This document shows positions 52,551 to 64,000 of a DNA stretch of 64,000 nt, piece by piece (positions within the stretch are counted from its first letter, which is position 1; each line of letters begins with the position of its first letter). The position numbers and the translations under genes were made by a program. The stretch is from contig JACDOX010000016.1 in assembly GCA_014549065.1 (NCBI GenBank), forward strand, positions 5,133,757 to 5,197,756, in the 5' to 3' direction. This stretch comes from Cardinalis cardinalis (taxonomy: Eukaryota > Chordata > Aves > Passeriformes > Cardinalidae). The notes below the pieces were generated by a model, which did not search any database, was not told where the DNA came from, and saw only the letters and a program-made list of their open reading frames with translations.

Positions 52551-55500
52551 TTGAACATTTCTAAATGGAGTGACAATCNTGCCCCTAAATACTGGCCCTT
52601 TTATAGGTGTTTTTTGTTTTGACAGATTGTGTGAAGGCACAATACAGATCAATCAGACTAGGAGGTTCTGATGACTGTATCAGAGTTCACCAAGTAGTGC
52701 ATCCACTGAGCAGCCTTGGTTCTTGGAAAAGTATGTGAGCCTAGGTATGGTGTTCTGCCATGGTATTGGTGCTCTGTGTGCTCTTACTCTACTGGGAGCA
52801 ATTTTGAACAGTTTGAAATCCCCATCACACCTCCTACTTCTGTGCATGAGTTCAAGGCATCTTCTTTCCAGTGCTGCAGTCCTCCCATCAGACAANGCTT
52901 TAGTACTTTAGAAATGACATCATTTAACCTTCTGTCAGCTCATCTTTGTTTGAGAGTTGTAAATCCTGAACTCTCCTTGGGGTTCTCTTGATTAGATTTT
53001 ACATTCACTTGCTTTAAGCTAAATGACACTCTATTCTACCAGCAAAACATCAAAACATCACTAAAGTCAATAATGTTATGCTTGCTTTCTTTTTTTTACG
53101 CATATTTGAAATTCCCTATAGGCCAAGAGAAAAGGGGATGCTGTGCCCTGTGGTCAACAGCTGAATAAAAGCTGCTGCTTTGGAACTGCAATGGCTCATT
53201 GCCAAAACACAATAAAATTGAAGGACATAGAAAAATTGGCAGATGATACATCTTTGACGTATTCCTTAGATAATTTCTGTCTTTGTCTTCAAATGTTTTC
53301 CCTGTTGACCTCAGATGAACATTCTTCTGTTTCTAAACTGGACAGAGTAAAAAGTGTTCCTTGAACACAGATTATGACCATAGCACAGCTTTTACTTCAA
53401 GAAATTACTGAATCAAGGCCATCTGAAATTACTTATTTAAGCACGACCATTTAAACACCTTCAATGAAACTCCTCCTCCAGACATGGTAGGTGCTGTATT
53501 AGAGAGCTGCAATGAGCCACCCAGAAACTTGGTGGATATTTCTTTGGGGTTTAGAAATTAATTGAAAATTTTGGGTCACAATTCAAACTGATCTGAAGAG
53601 GGTAGTCTCTCTGTTACTCTACACTATGAGGTAGTAGTATTCTAATACTATAAAAACTCCCAGAATCTCANTAGACCAAATTTAAACAGGATATGAGGTA
53701 TATAGCCCAATCTTTAGAAAAGGTTCTAGTGCAGCACAACTTTCAGCCAAGTGCATGAGACCTTCTTGGAGATGCTGATGGTCATTCAGCTATTCCCAGA
53801 CANCAGTGAGGGAGCTTTGGCTACTGAGTTGTTCGAAGTGTGACAGGACCACTGCAGCTATTGAGAAGTAAGAAATGTTAAATATNTTCTAGTATCTGTG
53901 ATGTTCCAATAATTTATTTCCTTTTAGTTTATAGATAGCTGCCTACTTAAAAGAAGTCCGAAAAATCAACCAACCAACCAAAATAAAGCCCTACCGAAAA
54001 AAATTGTAAAATGTTGCCACTGAGAGCACTGTTTGGAAAAGTTAAACTCTTCATGATGTAGAAAAGAATGTTAAGATAATTCACACATATGCATACACAC
54101 AATTTATGAGTTTTTGTCTTTTTTTAAGCTCTTGACTCTCTGAGATGAAAGTGTTTCCAATTCTAAGCCATTACTTTATGTGATAAAGGATGAAGTCTGA
54201 AGCTCTACTACTTATGCTGAATCCAAAATCTCTTTCTCAGCTCAAGCAACAAAGAAAGATGCCTGAATACTACTTATAACAATTCTTCTCTCATGTCAAG
54301 TGTATGTGAAAGATGAGTAAAGGCCTCTGTGGCACTAGCACTGGTGTCACTGGGGAAAATGAGCCTGTCATTACTAATGAGCCAGAAGGAATTGCTCTGA
54401 AAGCAAATCCAGCTCAGCCCCTGGGCAGGCAAGCTGCTGTAGTAGGAGAGATTTTAAAAAACAAGCAAGCAAACAAAAGCCCTAAGGCTGTTATGTGTAG
54501 GTTTTCCTCACTGTCCTGCCAGGTCAGGGTGAATCTGCTGGACCTGTCNCCAGGGAGACCCAAATGCTTTGTCATCCAGTGAAGTACCCTGCTCTGAAAT
54601 GAATAAGGAATTTGATTATTTTAACCTCTTTTTTTCTACATTTTATTCCAGATCAGTTTTGTTAAATTGTATATTTTATAGTCTGGTTGAAGTGAGGAAA
54701 TCTGGACAGCATGTTTTAGAAGGGTCAATTGTTCTATCACCTTCCTTTTTACAAAGGGATCTCTTTGAGGTGTTATTTATGCTTTATAATAGAGGAGGTT
54801 TTGTGTTTTCTTTACATATTTGCTATTACAAGGGCAAATTGATGTTAACTAAATAGTAGACATAATAATGCATCTTGAAGAATACAAATAGCAGGTGGAA
54901 CGTACATCATGTGTGATGAGCAGCTAGTCAGAAAAGTCACCAACTTCCCTTGGTTGGTGTCATTGAATGCCAGTTTAATCATCTTTGATCTTCCTGAACA
55001 ATAGCAGTGAATAACCACTGTCTTTTTTTCCTATGGACCCTACATTTGGAGATTTTTAGTGTTATAGCCTTCATACTGAAGGGAAATCAATGTCTGAAGA
55101 GCAAGTGTTGAGAATCTTCTGTTGAGGCTGTCCCTAGCTTTGATCAAAGAAGATGCCCAATTATAGGGAAATCCTGCTATTAAAAACAAGGCTTATTCTT
55201 TTTATAGGTGAAAGGATTTTTCTTCTTTCTGCCCTTCAACACGGGACCCTGAACTTTCTGTAATTATTTAACAGTGGGAATTGGTCTCCAGCAATAGATC
55301 GGAAATGTCCTGGGACACCTAGCTAGTCCCTCAGCAATGGGTAGTTTGTGAGGAGGAAATAACATGCNGATTTGCAGTTATAATTGAGGAAAATTGCTCG
55401 AGAGGATTCTGACAGTACAGAAAATAGGCCAATTAGTTACTCAGCTCTGATCCTCCTATGATTCATGATTGCTTCAATTTAATTTTGCTGTCACTTAGGA

Positions 55501-56154
55501 AGCAAGGTTAAGAATAGATTAGCTTCTTTTAGACACCTCTTAGCTTNCTTCTGCCTGGATTTTGGGGAGGTAGGTGGATAGAAGAATGTGAGATTGTTTC
55601 TTTTTTTTTCTCTATGATTGTTTGACTTGAGTCTAAAAATCAGAATTTCTCAATGTTGCACTTAACACTTATTCATCATGGAGCTATTCATGAAGATTAA
55701 AACCTTCACACACAAACATTTCTCTTTTTTCAAAAATAAAATNTACCCTACCAGTAAGTTAATAACACTTTTATGCTGTTACCTTACGGCNCTCTACAAT
55801 AATCAATATTAAATAAAAAGAACTTCAAGCAAAAAAATCACAGCTCAGTAAATAAGCCAAGGAGAAGGTTGTACTGCTTGCCCTTGAGCAGTACCCAAAG
55901 GCAATGATGCAAATTTGGAGACCTTAAAATGCCAGTGAAGCCACCCAAACAGCAGCCTAAGGACAACTCTCCCTCTCAAGCCCTGGTCTGTGCCTCTGTG
56001 GTGGTTTCTGTTTCCTTGGGCATGTGGTGGCCTGGCTGAGCCCTGAGCCTTGCACTTGGGCTCTGTTGGCATCAGCAGCTGTGCTGGTCTGAGGCTGGAA
56101 CCCTTCTGAGCCCTGCCTGCTGCCCCACGGGCACCTCCTTGTCTGGGTACTGCC

Positions 56155-56520
56155 CTCATGGAATCACAGAACTGGTTAGGCTGGAAAAGCCCTTTATGAT
56201 AATAAACTGTTAACCCAGCACTGCCAACTCCACCACTAAACTGTGTCTCCAATTGCCGTATCTGCACATCTCTAAACCCCTCCAGAGGTGTGGTGACTGC
56301 CTTGGGCAGCCTCTTCCAGGGCTTGACATCTCTTTTGGTGAAGAAATATTTCTTAGTATTAATTCTAAACCCTCCTGATGTAATATGAGGCCACTGCCTC
56401 TTGTCCTGTTGCTGGCTAGTTGGAGAATGAGCTGACTTTTACCTGGGTACAGCCTCCTTTCAGTTAATTGTAGAGAGCAAGGTGTCCCTTCAGCCTACCT
56501 GAAATGTCACCTCTTTTGAA
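56155..56520 (-). repeat. CR1 LINE fragment, minus orientation
   Basis: The longest CR1 copy here. On + it starts 'catggaatcacagaactggttaggctggaaaagccc'. It runs through 'taacccagcactgccaactccaccactaaactgtg', 'ttgggcagcctcttccagggcttgacatctcttttggtgaagaaatatttctt' and 'gaggccactgcctcttgtcctgttgctggctagttggagaa', reaching about 56520. Confidence 0.9.
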
Positions 56521-58036
56521 ACTNTGTAGTGTTCATTGCTTGATAGATGTGTTGTTGTTCTTAAGCACACAACAGCTGGAATTCTTGCCATCTCATTTAT
56601 TTCCTGAATTTTTTTAACAAAACTAGACATTTCCTAAGGAGAACAATGAATCACTTAACTACTTCCATTAGAGAAAACTGCACTGTCACAGTGATGGTTT
56701 CTTTATAGGAATTAAATGTATCAGAAAGACCAAACTATTTTTTTAACTTTTCAAGTCTGCAAAGAGCACATAAGTGTTGGGCAGTATGCTCCCCTGTGTG
56801 GACACAGACCAAGCAGACAAACATAGAGGATGATTACACAATATATATTCAATAATATGTTTGTGGGACACATCTAACAGTCAAAGAAAATAATTTGAAA
56901 ACAAATGCAAAAGCAAAGGAACTATCCTGAAAAGCACAATGTTTGTGTGTTTTCTCTAAACACAGCACATGCTTCCTCCTTATAGAGAGTTGGGCTCACT
57001 TAAGTTGTTTGCCACTGCACATGACAGACAGGAGACTGTTAAATTGGCAGAACCCTGTATTTTATACCCTGGCAGATAAAATGCATTGCTTGTTCAGTGC
57101 AGCAACACAAATCACTTGCACACACAGGCTGCTGCTCTTAAATTTCAAGGGCTCTCAGGAGCTGTGTTGTGTTAGTACAGAGAAAGAGAAGCATGTGTCT
57201 ATTTTTGTGGAGGGAGGAAGAACGGTTATTATTTTTAAGCAGGCACATTTTACCTACTAAGATCAGATAGCTGCAGTTGTGTGAAGCCACTGTCANGCAT
57301 GTAAAGGTTTAATTTTGGACTGAGCCAGGCTTTCTACAGATATGTCTCAAATGCACTTTTCCTGGGAACTTATGGAACTGATGTCCTCCCTTTGCAGGGA
57401 ACAGAGACTGGGAATGGCACATGCAAATAAATGTATGTGTACATATAGCAAAAACAGGAATAAAAAGGAAAAAATTACTAGTTGGGGTTTTATATAGTTA
57501 AGAACATATTTGGATTTGACAACGTAAAGGTTTTTTTTGTAACAAGTACCATTGTTTGTTATAGCTCATGTGATTTCCATTGACTTATTCTATATGCTAT
57601 ATAATAAAAGTTAAGGAGTAGAACAAAAAAAAGTTGCAGTTTGGAGGAAGTTAATGGTATTTCATTAACAAACTGTAAATAGTAACAGCATAAGCTAGAT
57701 GTGAAACTGCTTTCACAGACCATAAATGCTTAATGTTTATTGCCAATAAAAGTCAAAGGAGCATTTAGCAAAGCAGTTTACCAAACAAACATTAAATACT
57801 ATAATGCATTAGATTCAGTGGACAGAATCAGGTTATTTAATTAACAATGAGTAATCCGTTAGGGCTTTATTCACCACAAATAATCTGCAGCTTCATGCAC
57901 TAAAAGAACTCATGAAAGCTGTGCAGTGGTGGAAGAACAACCCAGAGGTGCCAGATGTAGAAAGCCTCAGTGGATGAAGAGTTCACACTTGCTGTTTCCA
58001 TATTGATTTCTCTTTGCTCATGCAGGTCTACATTAC

Positions 58037-58151
58037 CTGTCTTTCTGATAGCTTAAGTAATCTTGAGAAATAACAGCAGAAGTCTTTAAAAACCTAATTA
58101 TTTCAATTATATTCTCAGTCATGTTCTTCTGATGCGAGGCATTTAGTTCAT
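58037..58151 (-). CDS. Gene B, internal coding exon
   Basis: The - strand acceptor 'catttgtttcatttattttttacaag' is excellent and the donor is GACAG then gtaatg. The 115-nt exon starts with two bases of a split codon and ends with two (phases 1 and 2). In the only sensible frame it encodes 37 full codons, beginning ELNASHQKNMTENIIEIIRF, then LKTSAVISQDYLSYQKD. The heptad-like Ile/Leu pattern with charged residues suggests an amphipathic helix or coiled coil. The next exon (49986-50046) supplies the one base needed to finish the codon AG+C. The family is not recognised. Confidence 0.65.
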
Positions 58152-60124
58152 CTTGTAAAAAATAAATGAAACAAATGACTAACGAGGATAATATCCCATC
58201 TGAGATGTAGTACTNAGGGATAGAGTCTTCCCAATTAAACAGTGACATAAAATGGGCTTTTAGGTTGGACTATGATGCATTCAGAGCATCATAGTCTCTG
58301 GGCAGTCTCTCTGGATTGGTGACTTTGTATTTCAATTGCAGAACATGTAAGAACNATAGAAGGTAATGACATTTGTTCACCAATACTATGGGACCAAAAT
58401 GTAGCTGAGACTTTAGCCAGAAAAACGGGATTTTAACCAAGGCTCCTCAAGAGAAATATTTCTTAAGAATATTTCTTAAGAATATCTACTTGCAGGTTCT
58501 TAAACACATTGCTTTGTGAAGAAGTCTTCCATGAAATGTTTTGGGTTTTTTTTTCCTTTATGTGTATGTTGAAACTGTATGTTGGCTTTAGCCTGAGTAT
58601 CCAACCTAAAGCTGATGTTAGGTCAAGTGAATCCCACCAGGACCCTAGTTTGGTAACTTGGAGCAGACTGACAGCTGCTCAATGCTTCTNGAAGGTAGGC
58701 TCATTCAAATAAATATATTAAGATTTTTCAGGATTGGAAACTTGGCCAATTTAGCAACATGGAAGATTTATGTGGGTTGCATCAAAATCAAACTTAAAGC
58801 TTGGGACCATGAAACTCTTTCAGAAGATAAGGCTGCTTGTGTGTGCTGAAATTTCCCAGGTGAAGGAAGTAATGGCTATCAGTGATTAAACAAATCAGGG
58901 TAAGAGGCAGATGCAGCTGGTTTGAACTTCATAACTTCAGAGTTTGGAGTCTTAGTACAGTCTTCCCTTTGATAGCAGTTTACGATCATAATAATCATGT
59001 GGCTAATGTTCTGTAATTCAATTACTGCACTGTTGTGAACATTAACAATNATGTAGCAGATCTGAAACACAGTGGGACAAACTGGCAGTATTCATATTTC
59101 AGTAGTTACAGCCTATTGCATAATTACTACAGATAAGTTACTGTTTAATCCATAGCAACACAAGGAATGAATTACAACAATAATTATGTGGCTAATACCA
59201 CCTCTTGAAATGAATAAAACATACAAACCCAAAATTATGGCAAGATTACAAAGGACCTGGTCTATGAAGTGTGTTCTTTTTCTTCAAATGAATGAGTTGT
59301 TGCCAACTTAGGTTCGTGTTGCTTTCTATTTCAGATCTTCCTTTTTGCTCAAAATCATTATTAAAACATGTTTTGAAACACTTAAAGTTTAAGATTTACC
59401 ATGATTTGTGTTTCCCACTTAAAGTAGCAAGGACTTGTAACTCCCACCATGGCTTTTGTTAGCATTAAATAATAATGTTGGTTCACTAACATAATCCAGC
59501 TCATGACCTCATGCACTGCTTTGGTCACTGGCCATGATGTTTGGCTCACAATGAAAACAGCAGTGATTTGAGGTGGGGAGTCCACTGCTGTGTGCACAGT
59601 CTGTGGTGTATTGTTGGCCTTAATCAACAAGTTGCCACCTTCAGAAACTCCCATTTTTGACATCGCATCTCACTCAATGTCAGAGTAAATTACATGATTG
59701 ATGTTCTAGTCTGTTTATCAAGGAACTCATGCATTCCCTTTCTAAAATCAATATTTAAGAATAAAATAGCCCTATCATAGTTTATTTTATCAATGTAAGT
59801 AAAAAATACTGTTTGCTGTTTCACCTGAAGAATTAACTCTTCAAAGATTAACAAAAAGACAGAATCGATTTAAGTGATGCCAGGCTTTGGTAGCTCAGCA
59901 TTACTCATATTGGCTCTCTTCATGCAACAGAGCAAAAATTAAACTACTGACTTGTGCTGAGCAGTGTACAAAACAAAAGCAATCACTTCCAAAGACATGG
60001 GTGGTGAGTTANGGTAGAGACCATGAAAAGTAGTTGTTCCATTTGGCTCTCCAGCCTTTGGTGATTTGAGCCATGGCAGTGTCTTTTGCTTCTTGATGGA
60101 AGAGCTAAAAATGTACTTCATTAC

Positions 60125-60159
60125 CTTTAATGCTAAAGAAACAGCAACTAAAGTTCAAG
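60125..60159 (-). CDS. Tentative gene B exon
   Basis: A 35-nt segment between a fair - strand acceptor (tctttttaaacacactgcag) and a good donor (AAAG then gtaatg). Its open frame encodes LNFSCCFFSIK and ends in phase 1, the phase required by the exon at 58037-58151, giving Asp across the junction. So short a segment can arise by chance, and other AG dinucleotides inside could serve as the acceptor. Confidence 0.2.
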
Positions 60160-62870
60160 CTGCAGTGTGTTTAAAAAGACCATGAGTAACATTTGAATTT
60201 ATATTTGTGCACGTTACCTCATTCCTACAATACTGAAGGGTCAGAAGTCCATCAGGACTGCTGTAAATCCTTTTGGTCAAAAAACAGCCCTGCCAGTCAT
60301 TTCACTCNAGGTGTTGCTGTTTCTGATGGCACTTTTAGCTGTTAACACAGTTTCCTGATCTGTTTGCATAAACTTGTGATGGCAAGTGGAGCAGTTGGCT
60401 TCACTAATGACTTGCTCTTGTTTGTTCTGCCCTTGGGCTCCAGCAGAGCACTACTGAGAGGGTTCTGCCAACAGCATATATACTTCTATCAACATCACTG
60501 GCTCTTGAAAAGGACTAATTTCTTGTGCTGAGCTCTTCTATTTTCCTAGGTTTAATACAAAATTGAATCCATCTGATGATAGCATGTTGGTATGACCTCA
60601 TTTTAAGGAAAGTATAATTTTATTAGGATTCATTATTACAGTATTTNTTTTTTAATTCCTGTCTGAATAATGTAAATTGAAAGCACTCTTCTAATTTGCT
60701 CCCAGTCACAAGACACATTCTGAGTGATCAAAGGATATTTAAGTGCAAGTATAACTGCTGAAGGCATCAGCTTATTTTCAGAACCAATGTAAAAGCACAA
60801 ATATGTGGAAGTAGTAAAACTCCCTTTACGCAGGAACACTGTCATATTCTTATGTTTTCTTTATTGTGATGTCCTCAGCTTCCTTCTGATCCCACTTGTA
60901 CTTAGCAAAACCACTTCCCCTAGGTATGATTTGGAAAATACAAACTTCTGTGCAAAGTGGTTTCTAAGTAAGACCAAGAAGAGATATGTCCCTTCCATTT
61001 TCTTTTAGTTGTTTTCTAAATATACATTTAAAAATAGTACAGCNGAAGAAATCTAACATTTTAAATTTTTTTTAAGTTATAATACTCTTTGTATTTTCAT
61101 TTTATCATTCTTTAATATCTTTCTTTTATTTCTCACTAGATGAAGAAAATACTTTGAACTGTGAAAATACTATGAACTGTGATCTGATTTTTTTTTTAAA
61201 GCTTAGTTTAGGTCTTGATGAATATTCTATTTTTTTATCAGAGATGTCTTTATTTGGGATATGGTTTTGTGGACAAATATGGTCTTTACTTGTGAGTGCT
61301 CAAATTTTGATTTGCTCACTAAGTCTCAGAAATCACATAAAATTTTGTTAGAAAACACTATTTATGCCCAAAATAGATATCCGAAACTTTAGAATGAGGG
61401 TTTAGACTCTGAAGTCTCATCCTTGTTGTTAAAACTTGCAAAGTGTAATTAAATACTCATACAGTAACNAAACCAAAATCATCAAAGTTTGACATGCAAT
61501 CAGGATTATATTGTTAACAGCTTATCCTGTGTGCTGGAAAGAATCATTTCACTATTCTCTTTGTCAGGACCTGTGTGATTAAAAGTTGGATGCACACGCA
61601 TTGCTCCATCAGCAACGTGCATGGTGCCTTCTGAGCAACAGATTAAAGAATCTCTGTATTTTAAATACTTTTTATTTCTTCACAANGGGAATCACATAAT
61701 CCCCTCTTATCCATTTTAATAAGCTGTGCTTTATGCTGATCTAGTGAGTGAATGTTTGATAAGGATTATAAAAACGTGTTGCATTTATGTTAAACCACCA
61801 ACATTGCGCTTTGAATCATACTTCAATAAAATCTACAGAGACAGATGTATCTCCTCTCCTTGCCTGTTTGCAAAAGCACTGATCCCTCATCTAAGACTAC
61901 TGTACTGTAGCTTCCAATTATAACTTATGATTGTACCTACAATGACTGCTTCCCTGGATAAGGGCTCGAAATGTTTGGCTCCTTGCTGNTGGTGGGAGGA
62001 CAAAGAGTATTTGCATTCAGGCCAGTTGCTGTTGGCATGAGATTGTGTTCTGCAGGTAATGCTAACATTGAGCTTCGGTTTTGAGCTTCTATGAAAATGT
62101 GTTTTCTTCCATCATAAGGGATACACATGCCATGAAGAGGTACAAAATTGGTGTTTCAGTAGCTTCCTCTCAGACCATAAGTCAGGCAGGATGTGTGTGC
62201 CAAGTAAACTTGTTCCACAATAGGTTTGGATTTCTAGGATCCAAACCTGTTGCTTGTTGTTTGACGATTTTCTCTGTAGAAGATTTTGCAAATAAGAGGG
62301 GGATTCCCAGCCTTGGTTAACCTCAAGAGGCCAGAGGTGTTAGTGCAGCAAGAGGGCTGAGCACATCAAGTTTGCAGTGATGTGCAAGGGCCTGGCAGAA
62401 ACCTGCCCAGAGCTCCTGTACTCCCAGCCCTGGCACAGGGCACAGCATGGGGGGATGGCAGATTGCTCTGCCAGGGTTACTGCTGCAAGCCAGGCACTGC
62501 ACAGCTCTGCTTTGCACACTGGCAAGGTGTTTTGGGACTGGGGAACCCTACATCAGCTCCTTCTCAAGCTGTGCACAAGCCCTGTTCTCATTAACAAATG
62601 CATTGTATCACTATACTGATATTTAGGGACTCTGATGGACTCTCAGCTTTTTTATAGCGTTGTGCCAATATACATTAACTCACAATCTTACTAAAAAATC
62701 ATCTTAGAGCTGCTTGGGGTGAGATCAGATTACAGATTAAAGGAACTTTTCTGCCATAGCCAGCTGGTTTGCTTATCCTTAGTCCACTGGGTTTGGAGGC
62801 TTAGATTTCTCTAAGGTTGAATTTTTTTCAGTCTCTTCCTTATTTTTTGGGGTTTGTAGCTTTTTTGTTG

Positions 62871-62884
62871 TTTTTTTTTTTTTT
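62871..62884. repeat. Poly-T run
   Basis: Fourteen consecutive T follow a T-rich, G-interrupted stretch. No element attached to it was recognised on either strand. Confidence 0.7.
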
Positions 62885-64000
62885 GATTGGTTAGTTGATT
62901 TGTTTCTGTGATTTTTTTCCTGTGTAATCCTTGCATTGCTGCTCTTGAAGTGGAGAATTATAAATGAAGTTTGAAGAATGCACAAATGTCTACTAAGTGA
63001 ATCTGCTCACTGACAAGGAGAGAATTCACTCATGGATAACCTAAATAATCCCTAGATTTCATTGACAGTAATCCTAGAACTCCAGAAGCTTTTCTTGTAA
63101 TAAGAGGATGCTGTAACATCCNTTATACAAATAAATTATAAATGGAACAGCTATAAAGAAATGTGTTAACAATACATTTAACATAAAATAATCACAAGTC
63201 TGTGTAAATAAAACATGAAAAAGGAAGTCTAGATCTGTAGTCTCTCATTTATGTATGTAGCCTTTGCTCAAGTGCATAGGCCACTTCCAGTCAGCAAAGA
63301 CAAGTGATTTGATAGTGACTAAAAGACTTGGTATGAGGTTCTGAGTTCATTTAAAAATGCATTTTATATCACAACAGATTGTCTGGAACCAGTATTTCCT
63401 GTGAAGACCTATGTGAACCATAACTAAAAATGAATAGATCAGCCATATCACCCTTGCCAGTCAATCGAAAATCATGGTTATTAAATCTTCTAATTTCTAT
63501 GTGATTGCTTGGTAAGACTGTGCTAGACTGAGTTGAAGTGACAAAGCTGTTACAGGAATATAAGACCCAAAGGATATGTATTAAAAGATGTTTCCATTGT
63601 AATGTAGTAAGCAAAAATCATTGCATCTAAAGCCTGTCTCAGGCTCTAATGCCTCTGGGGAAATTGCTGCCTTGTGTTCAACTTGGTGTTTATAAGTTGT
63701 GATGCCACAGTCTCTCTTAGGGTCCAAACTGGTATGAAAAACACCATCTACCCCCACCCCATGTTGTGCAGGAAGCANAGGGAGAAACTGGAGCTGAGCT
63801 GTCATTCCCTGCCAGAAAGTGCTGGAAACTGGATTGCACCCACACTTTGCTCTCTTGGTGCGTGAGGAAGACTTTGGGCTTTGCCTACCACTCAGCCAAG
63901 GTGTCAGGATTACCCTTTCNTGGCAAACCCAAGCCAGCCCCTTGACTCCTGATAGTAATTAGCAAGCACTTGACAGAAGATTGTCCTGTCCATGGAGCTG

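Larger units (their letters stand above)
50047..58036 (-). other. Intron of gene B (about 8 kb)
   Basis: Contains three CR1 fragments (about 50945, 52290 and 56155) and ordinary AT-rich sequence. Open frames on either strand, such as + 53122-53364, lack supporting splice sites on both sides. Confidence 0.45.
58152..64000 (-). other. Upstream introns of gene B, extending past the window
   Basis: AT-rich sequence with a perfect inverted repeat at 58268-58296, a 13-bp tandem pair at 58455-58480, a T run at 62871-62884 and a GC-richer patch near 62380-62560. Only the weak exon candidate at 60125-60159 links in phase with gene B. The start of gene B must lie to the right of the window. Confidence 0.4.

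Noticed and set aside
53122..53364. Plus-strand frame of 80 codons starting exactly after an AG
   Set aside because: The upstream tract is only fair, the only internal donor is weak, and no phase partner exists. A chance frame in AT-rich intron is likely. The ADDT tetrapeptide resembles LINE reverse transcriptase, but nothing else around it does.
59382..59663. 93-codon minus-strand frame reading MSKMGVSEGGNLL...
   Set aside because: It looked protein-like, but no splice acceptor or homology was recognised and it does not link in phase to the gene B exons.

Overview
This is vertebrate nuclear DNA, most likely from a songbird. It shows long AT-rich non-coding stretches, short isolated exons with GT/AG borders, and many diverged fragments of CR1, the dominant LINE of birds. 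One solo LTR is of a type I recall as common in passerine genomes; that attribution rests on memory, not on a search. I saw no bacterial operons, plasmid or phage genes, CRISPR array, tRNA or rRNA. Single undetermined bases (n) are scattered through the window, never in runs.

No long open reading frame here is a gene. The coding content is two split genes, found by pairing splice acceptors and donors that enclose the only open frame and agree in codon phase. Gene A is on the + strand. Its exons are 498-609, 22571-22647 and 27992-28124, with a proposed last coding exon at 32563-32606. Its internal junctions agree in phase (1/1, then 0/0, then 1/1), giving about 121 residues of a C-terminal region. 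Gene B is on the - strand. Reading right to left, its exons are a tentative one at 60125-60159, then 58037-58151, 49986-50046, 44514-44675 and the stop-containing exon 43854-43958, followed by a poly(A) signal at 43418-43423. Its junctions also agree in phase (2/2, 0/0, 0/0). I recognised neither protein. The 5' parts of both genes lie outside the window.

Layout: 1-32606 is the 3' part of gene A with introns of about 22.0, 5.3 and 4.4 kb. From 32607 to about 43400 is the space between two convergent genes, with a 29-bp minisatellite at 33182-33326. From 43418 to 64000 is the 3' part of gene B. Introns and intergenic DNA hold CR1 fragments on both strands, AT-rich low-complexity blocks, the solo LTR at 29152-29543 with a perfect 6-bp target duplication, and an unusually CpG-rich patch at 47130-47440 inside an intron of gene B.

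I found no undescribed multi-gene system. The most useful results are the two phase-consistent gene models, a few exon-like segments that do not fit either gene, and the repeat structures. All were worked out by eye; RNA-seq alignment or a protein search would settle the genes.
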